This document shows, in pieces, positions 30,060 to 42,560 of a DNA stretch of 64,000 nucleotides. Source of the stretch: Crossaster papposus (Eukaryota; Echinodermata; Asteroidea; Velatida; Solasteridae); assembly GCA_037893245.1 (NCBI GenBank), contig JBAIAA010000507.1, positions 1,178,001-1,242,000 on the forward strand. The letters are read 5' to 3'. A model generated the notes under the pieces. It saw only the letters and a program-made list of their open reading frames with translations, made no database searches and was not told the DNA's origin. Each line of letters starts with the position of its first letter. The stretch's first letter is position 1. The position numbers and the translations under genes were made by a program.

Positions 30060-30800
30060 GTGCGGTGATACCCCGGCAAACAGGTGCCGGGAAGTTGCGG
30101 GCCCGGCACGGGAGGGCAGATCAATGAACGAGGCCCGGTATGGTGTGTACCGTTCAGGATAAAACACTTCGGCCGGGCGGGGCTTGCCAGCGCGCATCGC
30201 TCTGCCAGCCCCGGGCTATGGGGCCCCAGCCATCACCCGAAACCCGCTAATATCCACCCATTCCAATTCTCCCCCGGCTCGGCTGAAACATCAAAAAATT
30301 GATCATTCTCCCGGCGTTTAATTTTGCTGTAATCCTATCCGACTACAATTATTACATTTTCCCCATTTGTTTCTTCCACCCACTTCATTCTTTTTTTTTT
30401 CTTCCTTTTTTTTGGTTTAAACCTTAAGTGAGTTTTCGTCAGTAGACCGAACGGCGGTCTGTAGAGAAACTATTATTGTTTTGGGGGGATGGTTATATAG
30501 AGGACTTCAACCCGGTGGTATTATAAGAGCCGGCACACTCGGCAAATACTTTGTCGAGAGACATCATTTCGGTGAAGGACGAAGAAGAAAGAAAAAAATC
30601 TCAGGGACTTGAATAAGATGTTGCCGACAAGCTGTCTCTCTCTCTCTCTCTCCCGAGAGGGAAATCTATAGATATGAAACTCTTATTTGCCGTCTCTTCA
30701 CGGCGTTGGAGATCTTGAAATTCTCCGACACCTCACGTTTCATGTTGTACTCACACCTGTTGCGTCGATGGGTTATTTTGAAGAGGACGAACGTAAGAAA
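30060..30800 (+). other. GC-rich island and possible 5' exon
   Basis: 30,060-30,290 is strongly GC-rich (GGTGCCGGGAAGTTGCGGGC, CGGCCGGGCGGGGCTTG). 30,420-30,792 is repeat-free, contains a TC microsatellite (30,632-30,651), and ends at a near-consensus splice donor, GAAC|GTAAGA (GT at 30,793). Short upstream ATGs are present but no long frame, so a 5' UTR exon is the better reading. No downstream exon found. Confidence 0.28.
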
Positions 30801-32090
30801 ATAAAGAAGAAAAAAAACAGTGGACAAAACACACAGACAGCGATATTATCGTAATGAACATTACCACTGTAAACCCACTCCTGAATAAAAAAGTTCAAAC
30901 TTTATATCTACATTCCAAAACCAAGTATGTACACCATTTTGCTTTTAGTGTATTTTTCAGAAATGGACGGATTTTGTGGTTAGTTTTTTGTAGAAAAAAA
31001 ACGTAGGCCCTACCTGTTTAAAGTTGTTAGTTTACGGGTGCCGGAAGAAAACAAATAATGTTGTAGCTGGTTCTCACACATCAGGTCAGGGAACTAGACA
31101 AGCTGGCTTGCTCCCACACGTACAACCATTGCAAACACAAATCGCACTAGCTGGATTTGATAATTGTTAATTTTTGATCGGCCCGGACAATCATTGGAAA
31201 TTGATACAGAAGTTCCACTTTTTTGACAATGACCGCCCACCAGGTGCCATGGTTTCACAGTATGCTCACCCACTTTAGTGTGAAGTAAGGCACGTCATAA
31301 TAATTCAGTAGTTTGGTTAATGTTTGATGTTTGCAAATGTTGTATGTACCTTTTGGATTGTCTAGAGAATAGGCCTTGTTTATTTTAACGGAAAAACAGA
31401 CGTATACATTGATCACATGGGAGTGTTCATTTCATAGGTGACCCATCTGAACGTTGTGCGTCAACCAAATCAAACACTATCCTAAAAAAAGGATTCGTCA
31501 TTAAATGCGTGAATCACTTTCCGTTGCCCATCACACCAGGCGCAATCTAACTCGTTTTTTTACTATTAAGTGCTTTCGCCTAAGAGATCGAAATCAATTC
31601 ATTCCCAGGTTTTTACTTTTTCCCGCCACAAAAAAAAAAAAAAACTACCGCTGGAAAAGATGCAGTTTTTTTTTATTTTTTTATATTTTTGTCTGTGTTC
31701 TAGTATATTATAGCATTCGTCACCGGGATGAAATGTGATGGGGATTCGGCTCGCAATCCAAATTATTATTGGTGTACGAATCCGATACTCAGGGTTTCCC
31801 CGGGCGCCCTGTATATACTCGGGTTGAATGAAAAGTAATTAATTTTCTTTTTTTAGGGCAACAATAATGACAAATGTTTAGCCTGGGGCCATGGCGCTCT
31901 GGTCCCCCCTTTACTTCGTCGTCTATGGAGAGTGGGTTGCCACGTGGATTTTTTATTTTTATATCAACACTAAATTGTTGTGTGTTATGCCTATTTATTT
32001 TATTTTGACAAAATGTCGAAGCCTTACGTAATTACATGTATAGGAAAACTGCTCATTCTGATTGGTATTGTTTGTAAATGTTTGTCTCGA
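30801..32090. other. Interval, no gene recognised
   Basis: 1.3 kb of mixed composition. A frame at 31,505-31,738 has low-complexity content and no domain. A sequence at 31,650-31,690 is rich in T and A homopolymers. No repeat boundaries recognised. Confidence 0.4.
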
Positions 32091-32650
32091 ATCAGGTTGG
32101 GGTAGCTGTTCATTCCTCGTCTGCTACCGCTATGACCCGGATTCAAACCCCGTCTGGGCTAATATGTGGTTTGGGTTTTCAGTCCCTGCCTGATTCTGTT
32201 GGTTTTTTCCCAGGTTGTTCTTCTGCGCTTTTCCTCCCACCTCTAACAACTGTATTGTTGTGGGTTCGAGTCCGGCCTGGGACTACGGTTCGTGTGCCCT
32301 TGGGCAAGGCACTTTGTCACTCATTGCTTCTCTCCACCCAGGAGTAAATGGGTACATGTGAGGACAGAGATGGTTATATTGTGGTTGGTTTAGCTGGTTT
32401 GCGCCGAAATGGCAGCATCGAGCTGTATACTCCCCAGGGAGCTGAGATAGTATTTGGAATGTTTCATGAGCCCAATGACCGGGGAAATCTTAGCGCTTAG
32501 AAACACTTGTATTAAGCGCTATATAAATGTTATTTATTATTATTATTATTATTATTATTGTCTTCTCTCTACAGGTTTCTTCAAGGTTGCGAGCTGCAGT
32601 GCCTAGAGCGCTTCTGAGGGATCATTAGTTTCATTACCAGAAAGAATTAA
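32091..32650 (+). mobile_element. SINE family 2, copy c, interrupted by SINE family 1
   Basis: Family 2 runs from 32,091 to about 32,255 (TCAGTCCCTGCCTGATTC, CTCCCACCTCTAACAACTGT) and resumes at about 32,559 (TTGTCTTCTCTCTACAGG) to 32,650 (TTTCATTACCAGAAAG). The family 1 SINE lies between. Order and orientation match copy b exactly once the insert is removed. Confidence 0.8.
32260..32558 (+). mobile_element. SINE family 1, nested, 5'-truncated
   Basis: Starts within the tRNA-like head at the B box (GGTTCGAGTCC, 32,263-32,273), with no A box. It continues CCCTTGGGCAAGGCACTTTG and ends GCGCTATATAAATG with an ATT microsatellite tail. Truncation before the A box suggests incomplete reverse transcription. 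Confidence 0.8.
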
Positions 32651-32680
32651 TAATGATTTAGTTTTAAAAGCTATGTTTCT

Positions 32681-32884
32681 ACACTGCAAAAACAACTGTG
32701 TTTAGCGAGTACACACATTTCTATCTTGCTGTCAGTTTGTAAACATGATTACATGCTAAATATGTTTAGCTTGAGAAAAGACAGTGTTTAACCATTGAAC
32801 ATCAATGTTTAGGAATTGGACGCGTGCGTTTAGCTTCTAAACGAGTTTACAAACTAATAGCGAGAAAAGTGTTTACTCGCTAAA
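32681..32884. mobile_element. MITE F, copy 1
   Basis: About 200 bp with ends TTTAGCGAGTACACAC and GTGTTTACTCGCTAAA, and internal AGTTTGTAAACATG with its counterpart TTTACAAACT. A second copy is at 33,342-33,560. Followed directly by a K2 fragment. Confidence 0.65.
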
Positions 32885-32950
32885 TAATTTCTTAATAATT
32901 CGGTAGTACATTTTTTCCGATATATGCAAATGGTGTAGCCTACCTTTAAA
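32885..32950 (-). mobile_element. K2 MITE fragment
   Basis: Only one end is present: TAATAATTCGGTAGTACA ... GGTGTAGCCTACCTTTAA. The rest of the element is missing, the cut coinciding with MITE F. Confidence 0.6.
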
Positions 32951-33341
32951 CGAATCTAGGTTGTTTTCTGCGATTGTTTCACCAAATACTCGTCATGTAT
33001 ATCCCTCCGCCAAAACTGGGTTGAGTAACTAGGTTAACGTATTTCCAGTCGCCTGAGGATTTGGCTTGACCGGCTAGCCTTTTTGACCGGCAGTGCCGAG
33101 ACTCTATCACTCTAGAGTCGATCGTTAACCCAGCAAAAAAAAATGAGACCGTGGTTTAGAATGACAAAACCTGGACCATCGTCGGCTTCGTTGTGTATAG
33201 ATTTAGTGTTGCACTACTTCGTTCAGGAGAAATTCAACTCTTTCCGGCAACTGGCGCTCTTTTTAACTGTGCCGTGGTTTTGTTTTGAAAAAAATTGGTG
33301 ATGGAGCTAAATTGGCGGCGGAGCATGTATTAAACAAATTA
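32951..33341. other. Interval between the MITE F copies
   Basis: No gene or repeat recognised. GC content is a little higher than in the flanking MITEs. Confidence 0.4.
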
Positions 33342-33560
33342 CACTGCCAAAACTGTATTTAGCGAGTAAACACTTTTCTAAACACTTGGTTCTTCTTCTT
33401 AACCAATCAGTTTGTAAACATGTTTACATGCTAAGCATATTAACCATGAGGACGGATAGTGTTAGTTTAGCCATTGAACATTGATGTTTAGCAGTTATAC
33501 ACGTGCGTTTATATAAACATGATTACAAACTGATAGCAAGAAAGGTGTTTACTCGTTAAA
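33342..33560. mobile_element. MITE F, copy 2
   Basis: Same order as 32,681-32,884 with moderate divergence (TTTAGCGAGTAAACAC, CAGTTTGTAAACATG, GTGTTTACTCGTTAAA). Followed by two G runs, 33,602-33,617 and 33,624-33,641. Confidence 0.65.
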
Positions 33561-33687
33561 CAGGGCCAAGCTTCGGGGGTTGGCGGTGTTGGAGTGGGGA
33601 AGGGGGGGGGGGGGGGGCGGAGTGGGGGGGGGGGGGGGGGGAAGGGACACTGAACGAAAACGATATATATTAGTCTTCAATACTTTG

Positions 33688-34084
33688 TATAAAGAGTATC
33701 GTTTACGTTTGGTAATTACTCCAAAAATTAATGGCAATAAAAACTTACTTGGTAAGAAGTACAGTAGCTTTGGATAGTATAATGCATTTTTTGAAACTTT
33801 TCACTTTGAAGTACTGCGGTTATAGAACAAGATATGACCTTTTATCCCCAAAAATTTAAATATGAGAAGCGTTACTGCAGTGACGTTTCTCAGACTGTGT
33901 ATTCCAATGCAGATTATTCTTCATGCGTTGACTTAACCGCTCTAGATTTTCGGCAATATCTCAAAATTGCTACCACCTTTTGAAGTGAAATTTTGACAGG
34001 TTAGTTTTATGGTATATATCTATAACTATATAGGATTGAAACAAACAGTGGGTTCCAATTACCAAACGTATACGATCCCTTTAA
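33688..34084 (+). mobile_element. K1 MITE with degraded left terminus
   Basis: The left end reads TATAAAGAGTATCGTTTACG instead of TTAAAGGGATCGTATACG, while the right end is intact. It directly abuts the next element at 34,089. Confidence 0.8.
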
Positions 34085-34088
34085 CAAA

Positions 34089-34731
34089 ATATGTGACCTG
34101 CTCCCACGAATTCATAGTAAAGTTGACATTTTGATATTTCGAGATATTGGTATTTCTAGATTTCTTGAACTCTTAGCTTTAAAATGATATATAATTTATT
34201 GGGTAAGGTATTTTAAAATATCTAATATTGAGCAAAACCAGCGGGGATATTTTTATATTTTCATTAATTTCGCTACATGTTACTTCTTGGGCACGCTCAG
34301 TAAAATCAAATTTAGATATTTCTGCTAATCTTTTGCACAAAAATACTTGGTAGTTCCAAAGAAAACATATGTGACACGTTCAAGCGGAATGAGTCGGATG
34401 TCGAGGAATCAAAAAAAAATGTTTTAATAAGAACTGTGTTTTTCGTTGGTTTTTAAACAAATCTACATAACTCGACAACAAAACATCGTATCAACGTGGG
34501 GTTTCAGTTTTTAAGACGCACAGATGCCCTCTTTGAAACTACATGAAAACTCATTTCTTGACCGGGGCCGACATCCGACTCATTCTGCTTGATCGTGTCA
34601 CATATGTGGGAATTGTATCATGCCAAAACCCCCCAAAACGATTCCCCACTGTCAAATCGGCTATTTTCAATCAAAACTCGGTATGAGCATGGCGCGACTT
34701 TACGCTGTTTTTGTGACTGCAGGTCACATAT
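34089..34731. mobile_element. MITE with ATATGTGACCTGC termini
   Basis: Terminal inverted repeats ATATGTGACCTGC and GCAGGTCACATAT bound 643 bp. A second, internal inverted pair (34,366-34,402 and 34,569-34,606) contains CATATGTGACACGTTCAAG and its counterpart TGATCGTGTCACATATG. Superfamily not determined. Non-coding. Confidence 0.7.
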
Positions 34732-35650
34732 GCAATAATGGTCCATACTTCTAAAAACAAATTATACAAATTAACCTTTGTTGAGTATAATTCATCGATT
34801 GAACCTACCGGGTTTGCGGGTTAAACAGCGAACGACACGGCGAAGCAAGGTACCGACGATTTGCGCTACGACACGGTCAAAATCCTCCAGCCCGACACGC
34901 TCAGAAAAATCTTCGGAACACGGTACACCGGATTTGTTTACAGTTTATATATTACAGTTTTATTTTATTTTATTTGATGGAGATCGAGGTGCGTAACTTG
35001 TCATATCATTATAATTATCTACTCTATTAATTGTATAATTTATGTCGGTTTTTTATGTTAAAACACTCTAGATCTTTCGTCTTGTAAAAAACGTTTTGGG
35101 TGATGGGGGTAATCTATTTTGTCAGTACAATTGTACTGTCCCGTTTTTTGTGTATTCAAGTTGAGCGAGTGGAATACAACGGTGAAACTCAAAAAGAGAA
35201 TACAAAAAGGGAATACAAAAAAATAACTAACAGTTTAAAAGAGAAATATCTATGTTTTAATTTTAACCTTGTATTAGGTTTCAGCCGATGCACCAGTCAA
35301 AGCAGGTTATAACCGATGGCAGACCGGAAATTCCGCATATAACCCAAAATGGGAGCCTCTCTGCCGAATCTGCCTACCGGGCTCCAGGTGTTCTGGCACG
35401 GCGCAGGATATCCCTGCGCACTCGCTAACCGCCTCCGTCTCTATACTACTGTCACAGCGGGAGTAAACTCGTTGTGAAGTACAAGTGCATTTATTGGTTT
35501 TTGGTTTGTTTTTTGGTTATCATCTTTGTCTTAAGCTTAACTGGCGCATAGTTATTTTCTTTCTTCTATTAATAAAATGTTCAGGGGCGCATTTAGGGTC
35601 CGATTACAACGAAAACTAAGAGACTGGCTTAGAGAGTGGTAGACAGCGGC
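34732..35650. other. Interval, no gene recognised
   Basis: Contains a GC-richer patch (34,800-34,925, repeated ACGACACGG words) and another at 35,330-35,460. Frames at 34,778-34,996 and 35,100-35,312 lack domains. Confidence 0.4.
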
Positions 35651-36495
35651 AATATTAAATGTATGAAAGTAAGATAGCACTTTAAATAGATGACCTCTCT
35701 AAACCAAATATATAAAGGTAAGATAGCACTTTAACTGGATGACCTTTCTAAACGAAATATACACAATTAAGATAGCATTTTAACTGGATGACCTCTCTAA
35801 ACCAAATATATAAAAGTAAGATAGCATTTAACTGGATGACCTCTCTAAACTAAATACATAAAAGTAAGATAGCACTTTAACTGGATGATCTCTCTAAACC
35901 AAATATATAAAAGTAAGATAGCACTTTAACTGGATGACCTCTCTAAACCATTATATAACAGTGAGATAGCACTTTAACTGGATGAACTCTCTAAACCAAA
36001 TATATAAAAGTAAGATAGCATTTTAACTGGATGACCTCTCTAAACCAAATATATAAAAGTAAGATAGCACTTTAACTGGATGACCTCTCTAAACCAAATA
36101 TATAAAAGTAAGATAGCTCTTTAACTGGATGACCTCTCTAAACCAAATATATAAAAGTAAGATAGCACTTTAACTAGATGAACTCTCTAAACTAAATATA
36201 TAAAAGTAAGATAGCACTTTAACTGGATGACCTCTCTAAACCATTATATAACAGTGAGATAGCACTTTAACTGGATGAACTCTCTAAACCAAATATATAA
36301 AAGTAAGATAGCACTTTAACTGGATGACCTCTCTAAACCAAATAAAAGTAAGATAGCTCTTTAACTGGATGATCTCTCTAAACCAAATATATAAAAGTAA
36401 GATAGCACTTTAACTGGATGATCTCTCTAAACCAAATATATAAAAGTAAGATAGCATTTAACTTAATGACATCTCTAAACCAAATAATAAAAGTA
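35651..36495 (+). repeat. 49-bp tandem array, about 17 copies
   Basis: Unit landmarks are AAGTAAGATAGCACTTTAAC and TGGATGACCTCTCTAAACC. Unit length is 49 bp with small indels. A distinct variant (CCATTATATAACAGTGAGAT) recurs at 35,949 and 36,241, about 291 bp apart, so blocks of six units have been duplicated. 49 is not a multiple of three and no frame stays open. Confidence 0.93.
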
Positions 36496-36731
36496 AAATA
36501 GGTTTTTCCAGACAATATCGGGAAATGTGCACATTAATTTGTACAAATTGCATTCGTGTTCGTGTGAAATAGTATATGAACGTTCGCAATCCCGTTTTCT
36601 ATTTAACAATTAATAATTATTTCTCCACAAAGGTGCATTTAGTCGTAATAAATCTGCGTTCGAATTTAGTCAATTTATCATTGCATTTTAAATGTTGGTC
36701 ACTCTATTAAATAAACATTGTCTTGGGAATA
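36496..36731. other. Spacer between two tandem arrays
   Basis: AT-rich single-copy-looking sequence separating the 49-bp array and the 1,576-bp array. Nothing recognised. Confidence 0.4.
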
Positions 36732-39700
36732 TTTTGGTTAAGAGAATGATGGCGCTTTCCCATCCAGTGACATTCCTCTCTCTGTGACTTGTATGGCTTA
36801 ATTTAAGCACGAAATAGTCTAGGCCCGTTATGTCCGAAATAAACGGAGTGGGCGAACACTAAAGACTAGATGACCGTATGGTATAAGATAAATCAAATGT
36901 GATTTTATTTGGGGTGCGAGGGGAGAATTGTAATCGCAAATTCTCTTGTGTTAGCAATAGCAGTGCTTTCGTGTCTTTACTGTTATGACACTCGTCAGTT
37001 GCAGGTAGGTGATTCCATGGTAAGGAATCGGGTCTAACTCGCAAGGTGTGTGGGTTTGGTGTGGTTACAATCAATGAACGTGAATTCCAGGTATTTGGAA
37101 CTTAGCCATATTATTTATATTGGGTCCGTATTATTTCTCTTGTATAGAGAGCAGTATGTTGGGTTACAACTGTGTTTGTTTACTGCTTGGTGTTTTAATT
37201 GTTACGGTCCGGTTGTTTATGGCTCGGTTGCTGATTGGAATTGGCGTTTTTGCGTTCGCATTTGCCAGAGAAGAGGTTTGATTTTTGTTGGTTAAGTGAT
37301 CTCATTGTTACCTTTTTTCGGTTTATTTCTTGCCATGGCTTTCCTATGCGGAAATTGTATATGAATATAATGAATATATTCGGATTGTGGGGCACATTGT
37401 AGGCAAGAAAAACCGTTTGGTTTGTTTTGGTTGATGAGATGTTTTAGGAGGGATGTTTCCCTGGTTTTGTTGGTATTCTCTGGGGTATATATGTACAGTT
37501 TGCGTACGTAAGATGGGTAGCGTGCAAAACGGCGTGGCCCGGTGGATGATACCGTGTTGTGATTGGTCATCTTATTATCCAATGGGTGCTCGGATGCGAT
37601 AGAGCGGAAAACAGAGCATGGGTTGTGAACTCATGTTGTGGATTTGGGCTAAAAGTGTGTTTGTTTTTTGTTTGAAAAAGCCATTATTTATATTTTCCTA
37701 TTTTGGAAAATAGTTAAATGAGGTATGGGCTTTTAGATAATTTTTTCTTCTATCTTTTGATAGTTGTTTAAGAAAAAATCAAAACATCTAACCGTGTGCG
37801 GTGATGGAAAGAGACGTTTGTTTTGGTGTTTGAAAAAGAAACATATGGTCAAACCGTGTGCGGTATTTGGACAAATATGTTTTGGTCGGCCCTTTGTTTA
37901 TGAGTATAGCGGCTACGTTGTGGCTGGTTTGTTTCAAATGTTATAATGTAATTTAGGTGGAATAATCCCGTCTGCGGGTTATTTGTGTTCCAAATTACAG
38001 ATTTGCTGATGTGCGTTCAGGTTTTTATTTGTTTAAACAAACGAGATGGCCGGGGTTTCCATGTTAGGATATTTGTACTGGTTGTTTTCCGAGTGCGAAT
38101 GTGTGTGGGATATCGATGTCATGTGACGTCTTATGTGTGATAGACTTATTAAAGCCAAGTCTGTGGTTGTACATGAGTACATGTACTCAAAGCAGAGAGA
38201 GAAACAACCTGAAGATACCATGGTTGTTAATCAAGGGGGGTATTCACGGGCAGCTTGCGTGGACCATCGACCCACGATACTTCTGGGTGAAGCAGGGAGT
38301 ATAATAGTTTTGGTTAAGAGAATGATGGCGCTTTCCCATCCAGTGACATTCCTCTCTCTGTGACTTGTATGGCTTAATTTAAGCACGAAATAGTCTAGGC
38401 CCGTTATGTCCGAAATAAACGGAGTGGGCGAACACTAAAGACTAGATGACCGTATGGTATAAGATAAATCAAATGTGATTTTATTTGGGGTGCGAGGGGA
38501 GAATTGTAATCGCAAATTCTCTTGTGTTAGCAATAGCAGTGCTTTCGTGTCTTTACTGTTATGACACTCGTCAGTTGCAGGTAGGTGATTCCATGGTAAG
38601 GAATCGGGTCTAACTCGCAAGGTGTGTGGGTTTGGTGTGGTTACAATCAATGAACGTGAATTCCAGGTATTTGGAACTTAGCCATATTATTTATATTGGG
38701 TCCGTATTATTTCTCTTGTATAGAGAGCAGTATGTTGGGTTACAACTGTGTTTGTTTACTGCTTGGTGTTTTAATTGTTACGGTCCGGTTGTTTATGGCT
38801 CGGTTGCTGATTGGAATTGGCGTTTTTGCGTTCGCATTTGCCAGAGAAGAGGTTTGATTTTTGTTGGTTAAGTGATCTCATTGTTACCTTTTTTCGGTTT
38901 ATTTCTTGCCATGGCTTTCCTATGCGGAAATTGTATATGAATATAATGAATATATTCGGATTGTGGGGCACATTGTAGGCAAGAAAAACCGTTTGGTTTG
39001 TTTTGGTTGATGAGATGTTTTAGGAGGGATGTTTCCCTGGTTTTGTTGGTATTCTCTGGGGTATATATGTACAGTTTGCGTACGTAAGATGGGTAGCGTG
39101 CAAAACGGCGTGGCCCGGTGGATGATACCGTGTTGTGATTGGTCATCTTATTATCCAATGGGTGCTCGGATGCGATAGAGCGGAAAACAGAGCATGGGTT
39201 GTGAACTCATGTTGTGGATTTGGGCTAAAAGTGTGTTTGTTTTTTGTTTGAAAAAGCCATTATTTATATTTTCCTATTTTGGAAAATAGTTAAATGAGGT
39301 ATGGGCTTTTAGATAATTTTTTCTTCTATCTTTTGATAGTTGTTTAAGAAAAAATCAAAACATCTAACCGTGTGCGGTGATGGAAAGAGACGTTTGTTTT
39401 GGTGTTTGAAAAAGAAACATATGGTCAAACCGTGTGCGGTATTTGGACAAATATGTTTTGGTCGGCCCTTTGTTTATGAGTATAGCGGCTACGTTGTGGC
39501 TGGTTTGTTTCAAATGTTATAATGTAATTTAGGTGGAATAATCCCGTCTGCGGGTTATTTGTGTTCCAAATTACAGATTTGCTGATGTGCGTTCAGGTTT
39601 TTATTTGTTTAAACAAACGAGATGGCCGGGGTTTCCATGTTAGGATATTTGTACTGGTTGTTTTCCGAGTGCGAATGTGTGTGGGATATCGATGTCATGT

Positions 39701-42560
39701 GACGTCTTATGTGTGATAGACTTATTAAAGCCAAGTCTGTGGTTGTACATGAGTACATGTACTCAAAGCAGAGAGAGAAACAACCTGAAGATACCATGGT
39801 TGTTAATCAAGGGGGGTATTCACGGGCAGCTTGCGTGGACCATCGACCCACGATACTTCTGGGTGAAGCAGGGAGTATAATAGTTTTGGTTAAGAGAATG
39901 ATGGCGCTTTCCCATCCAGTGACATTCCTCTCTCTGTGACTTGTATGGCTTAATTTAAGCACGAAATAGTCTAGGCCCGTTATGTCCGAAATAAACGGAG
40001 TGGGCGAACACTAAAGACTAGATGACCGTATGGTATAAGATAAATCAAATGTGATTTTATTTGGGGTGCGAGGGGAGAATTGTAATCGCAAATTCTCTTG
40101 TGTTAGCAATAGCAGTGCTTTCGTGTCTTTACTGTTATGACACTCGTCAGTTGCAGGTAGGTGATTCCATGGTAAGGAATCGGGTCTAACTCGCAAGGTG
40201 TGTGGGTTTGGTGTGGTTACAATCAATGAACGTGAATTCCAGGTATTTGGAACTTAGCCATATTATTTATATTGGGTCCGTATTATTTCTCTTGTATAGA
40301 GAGCAGTATGTTGGGTTACAACTGTGTTTGTTTACTGCTTGGTGTTTTAATTGTTACGGTCCGGTTGTTTATGGCTCGGTTGCTGATTGGAATTGGCGTT
40401 TTTGCGTTCGCATTTGCCAGAGAAGAGGTTTGATTTTTGTTGGTTAAGTGATCTCATTGTTACCTTTTTTCGGTTTATTTCTTGCCATGGCTTTCCTATG
40501 CGGAAATTGTATATGAATATAATGAATATATTCGGATTGTGGGGCACATTGTAGGCAAGAAAAACCGTTTGGTTTGTTTTGGTTGATGAGATGTTTTAGG
40601 AGGGATGTTTCCCTGGTTTTGTTGGTATTCTCTGGGGTATATATGTACAGTTTGCGTACGTAAGATGGGTAGCGTGCAAAACGGCGTGGCCCGGTGGATG
40701 ATACCGTGTTGTGATTGGTCATCTTATTATCCAATGGGTGCTCGGATGCGATAGAGCGGAAAACAGAGCATGGGTTGTGAACTCATGTTGTGGATTTGGG
40801 CTAAAAGTGTGTTTGTTTTTTGTTTGAAAAAGCCATTATTTATATTTTCCTATTTTGGAAAATAGTTAAATGAGGTATGGGCTTTTAGATAATTTTTTCT
40901 TCTATCTTTTGATAGTTGTTTAAGAAAAAATCAAAACATCTAACCGTGTGCGGTGATGGAAAGAGACGTTTGTTTTGGTGTTTGAAAAAGAAACATATGG
41001 TCAAACCGTGTGCGGTATTTGGACAAATATGTTTTGGTCGGCCCTTTGTTTATGAGTATAGCGGCTACGTTGTGGCTGGTTTGTTTCAAATGTTATAATG
41101 TAATTTAGGTGGAATAATCCCGTCTGCGGGTTATTTGTGTTCCAAATTACAGATTTGCTGATGTGCGTTCAGGTTTTTATTTGTTTAAACAAACGAGATG
41201 GCCGGGGTTTCCATGTTAGGATATTTGTACTGGTTGTTTTCCGAGTGCGAATGTGTGTGGGATATCGATGTCATGTGACGTCTTATGTGTGATAGACTTA
41301 TTAAAGCCAAGTCTGTGGTTGTACATGAGTACATGTACTCAAAGCAGAGAGAGAAACAACCTGAAGATACCATGGTTGTTAATCAAGGGGGGTATTCACG
41401 GGCAGCTTGCGTGGACCATCGACCCACGATACTTCTGGGTGAAGCAGGGAGTATAATAGTTTTGGTTAAGAGAATGATGGCGCTTTCCCATCCAGTGACA
41501 TTCCTCTCTCTGTGACTTGTATGGCTTAATTTAAGCACGAAATAGTCTAGGCCCGTTATGTCCGAAATAAACGGAGTGGGCGAACACTAAAGACTAGATG
41601 ACCGTATGGTATAAGATAAATCAAATGTGATTTTATTTGGGGTGCGAGGGGAGAATTGTAATCGCAAATTCTCTTGTGTTAGCAATAGCAGTGCTTTCGT
41701 GTCTTTACTGTTATGACACTCGTCAGTTGCAGGTAGGTGATTCCATGGTAAGGAATCGGGTCTAACTCGCAAGGTGTGTGGGTTTGGTGTGGTTACAATC
41801 AATGAACGTGAATTCCAGGTATTTGGAACTTAGCCATATTATTTATATTGGGTCCGTATTATTTCTCTTGTATAGAGAGCAGTATGTTGGGTTACAACTG
41901 TGTTTGTTTACTGCTTGGTGTTTTAATTGTTACGGTCCGGTTGTTTATGGCTCGGTTGCTGATTGGAATTGGCGTTTTTGCGTTCGCATTTGCCAGAGAA
42001 GAGGTTTGATTTTTGTTGGTTAAGTGATCTCATTGTTACCTTTTTTCGGTTTATTTCTTGCCATGGCTTTCCTATGCGGAAATTGTATATGAATATAATG
42101 AATATATTCGGATTGTGGGGCACATTGTAGGCAAGAAAAACCGTTTGGTTTGTTTTGGTTGATGAGATGTTTTAGGAGGGATGTTTCCCTGGTTTTGTTG
42201 GTATTCTCTGGGGTATATATGTACAGTTTGCGTACGTAAGATGGGTAGCGTGCAAAACGGCGTGGCCCGGTGGATGATACCGTGTTGTGATTGGTCATCT
42301 TATTATCCAATGGGTGCTCGGATGCGATAGAGCGGAAAACAGAGCATGGGTTGTGAACTCATGTTGTGGATTTGGGCTAAAAGTGTGTTTGTTTTTTGTT
42401 TGAAAAAGCCATTATTTATATTTTCCTATTTTGGAAAATAGTTAAATGAGGTATGGGCTTTTAGATAATTTTTTCTTCTATCTTTTGATAGTTGTTTAAG
42501 AAAAAATCAAAACATCTAACCGTGTGCGGTGATGGAAAGAGACGTTTGTTTTGGTGTTTG
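36732..42560 (+). repeat. 1,576-bp tandem repeat, 3.7 apparently identical copies
   Basis: Units start at 36,732, 38,308, 39,884 and 41,460; the last is cut at 42,560 within GACGTTTGTTTTGGTGTTTG. All segments and translated frames I compared are identical between copies. The unit carries a 16-bp perfect palindrome TGAGTACATGTACTCA (38,174-38,189), TTTGTTTAAACAAA (38,028-38,041), a hairpin at 37,961-37,983 (AATAATCCCG with CGGGTTATT), and an inverted CCAAT pair (37,562-37,583). Frames of 60-96 codons exist on both strands without domains. No rRNA, tRNA or histone sequence is recognisable. Confidence 0.95.

Noticed and set aside
36859..42310. Repeated 60-96 codon frames in the 1,576-bp unit
   Set aside because: No domains, found on both strands, and identity between copies reflects DNA homogeneity and not coding constraint.
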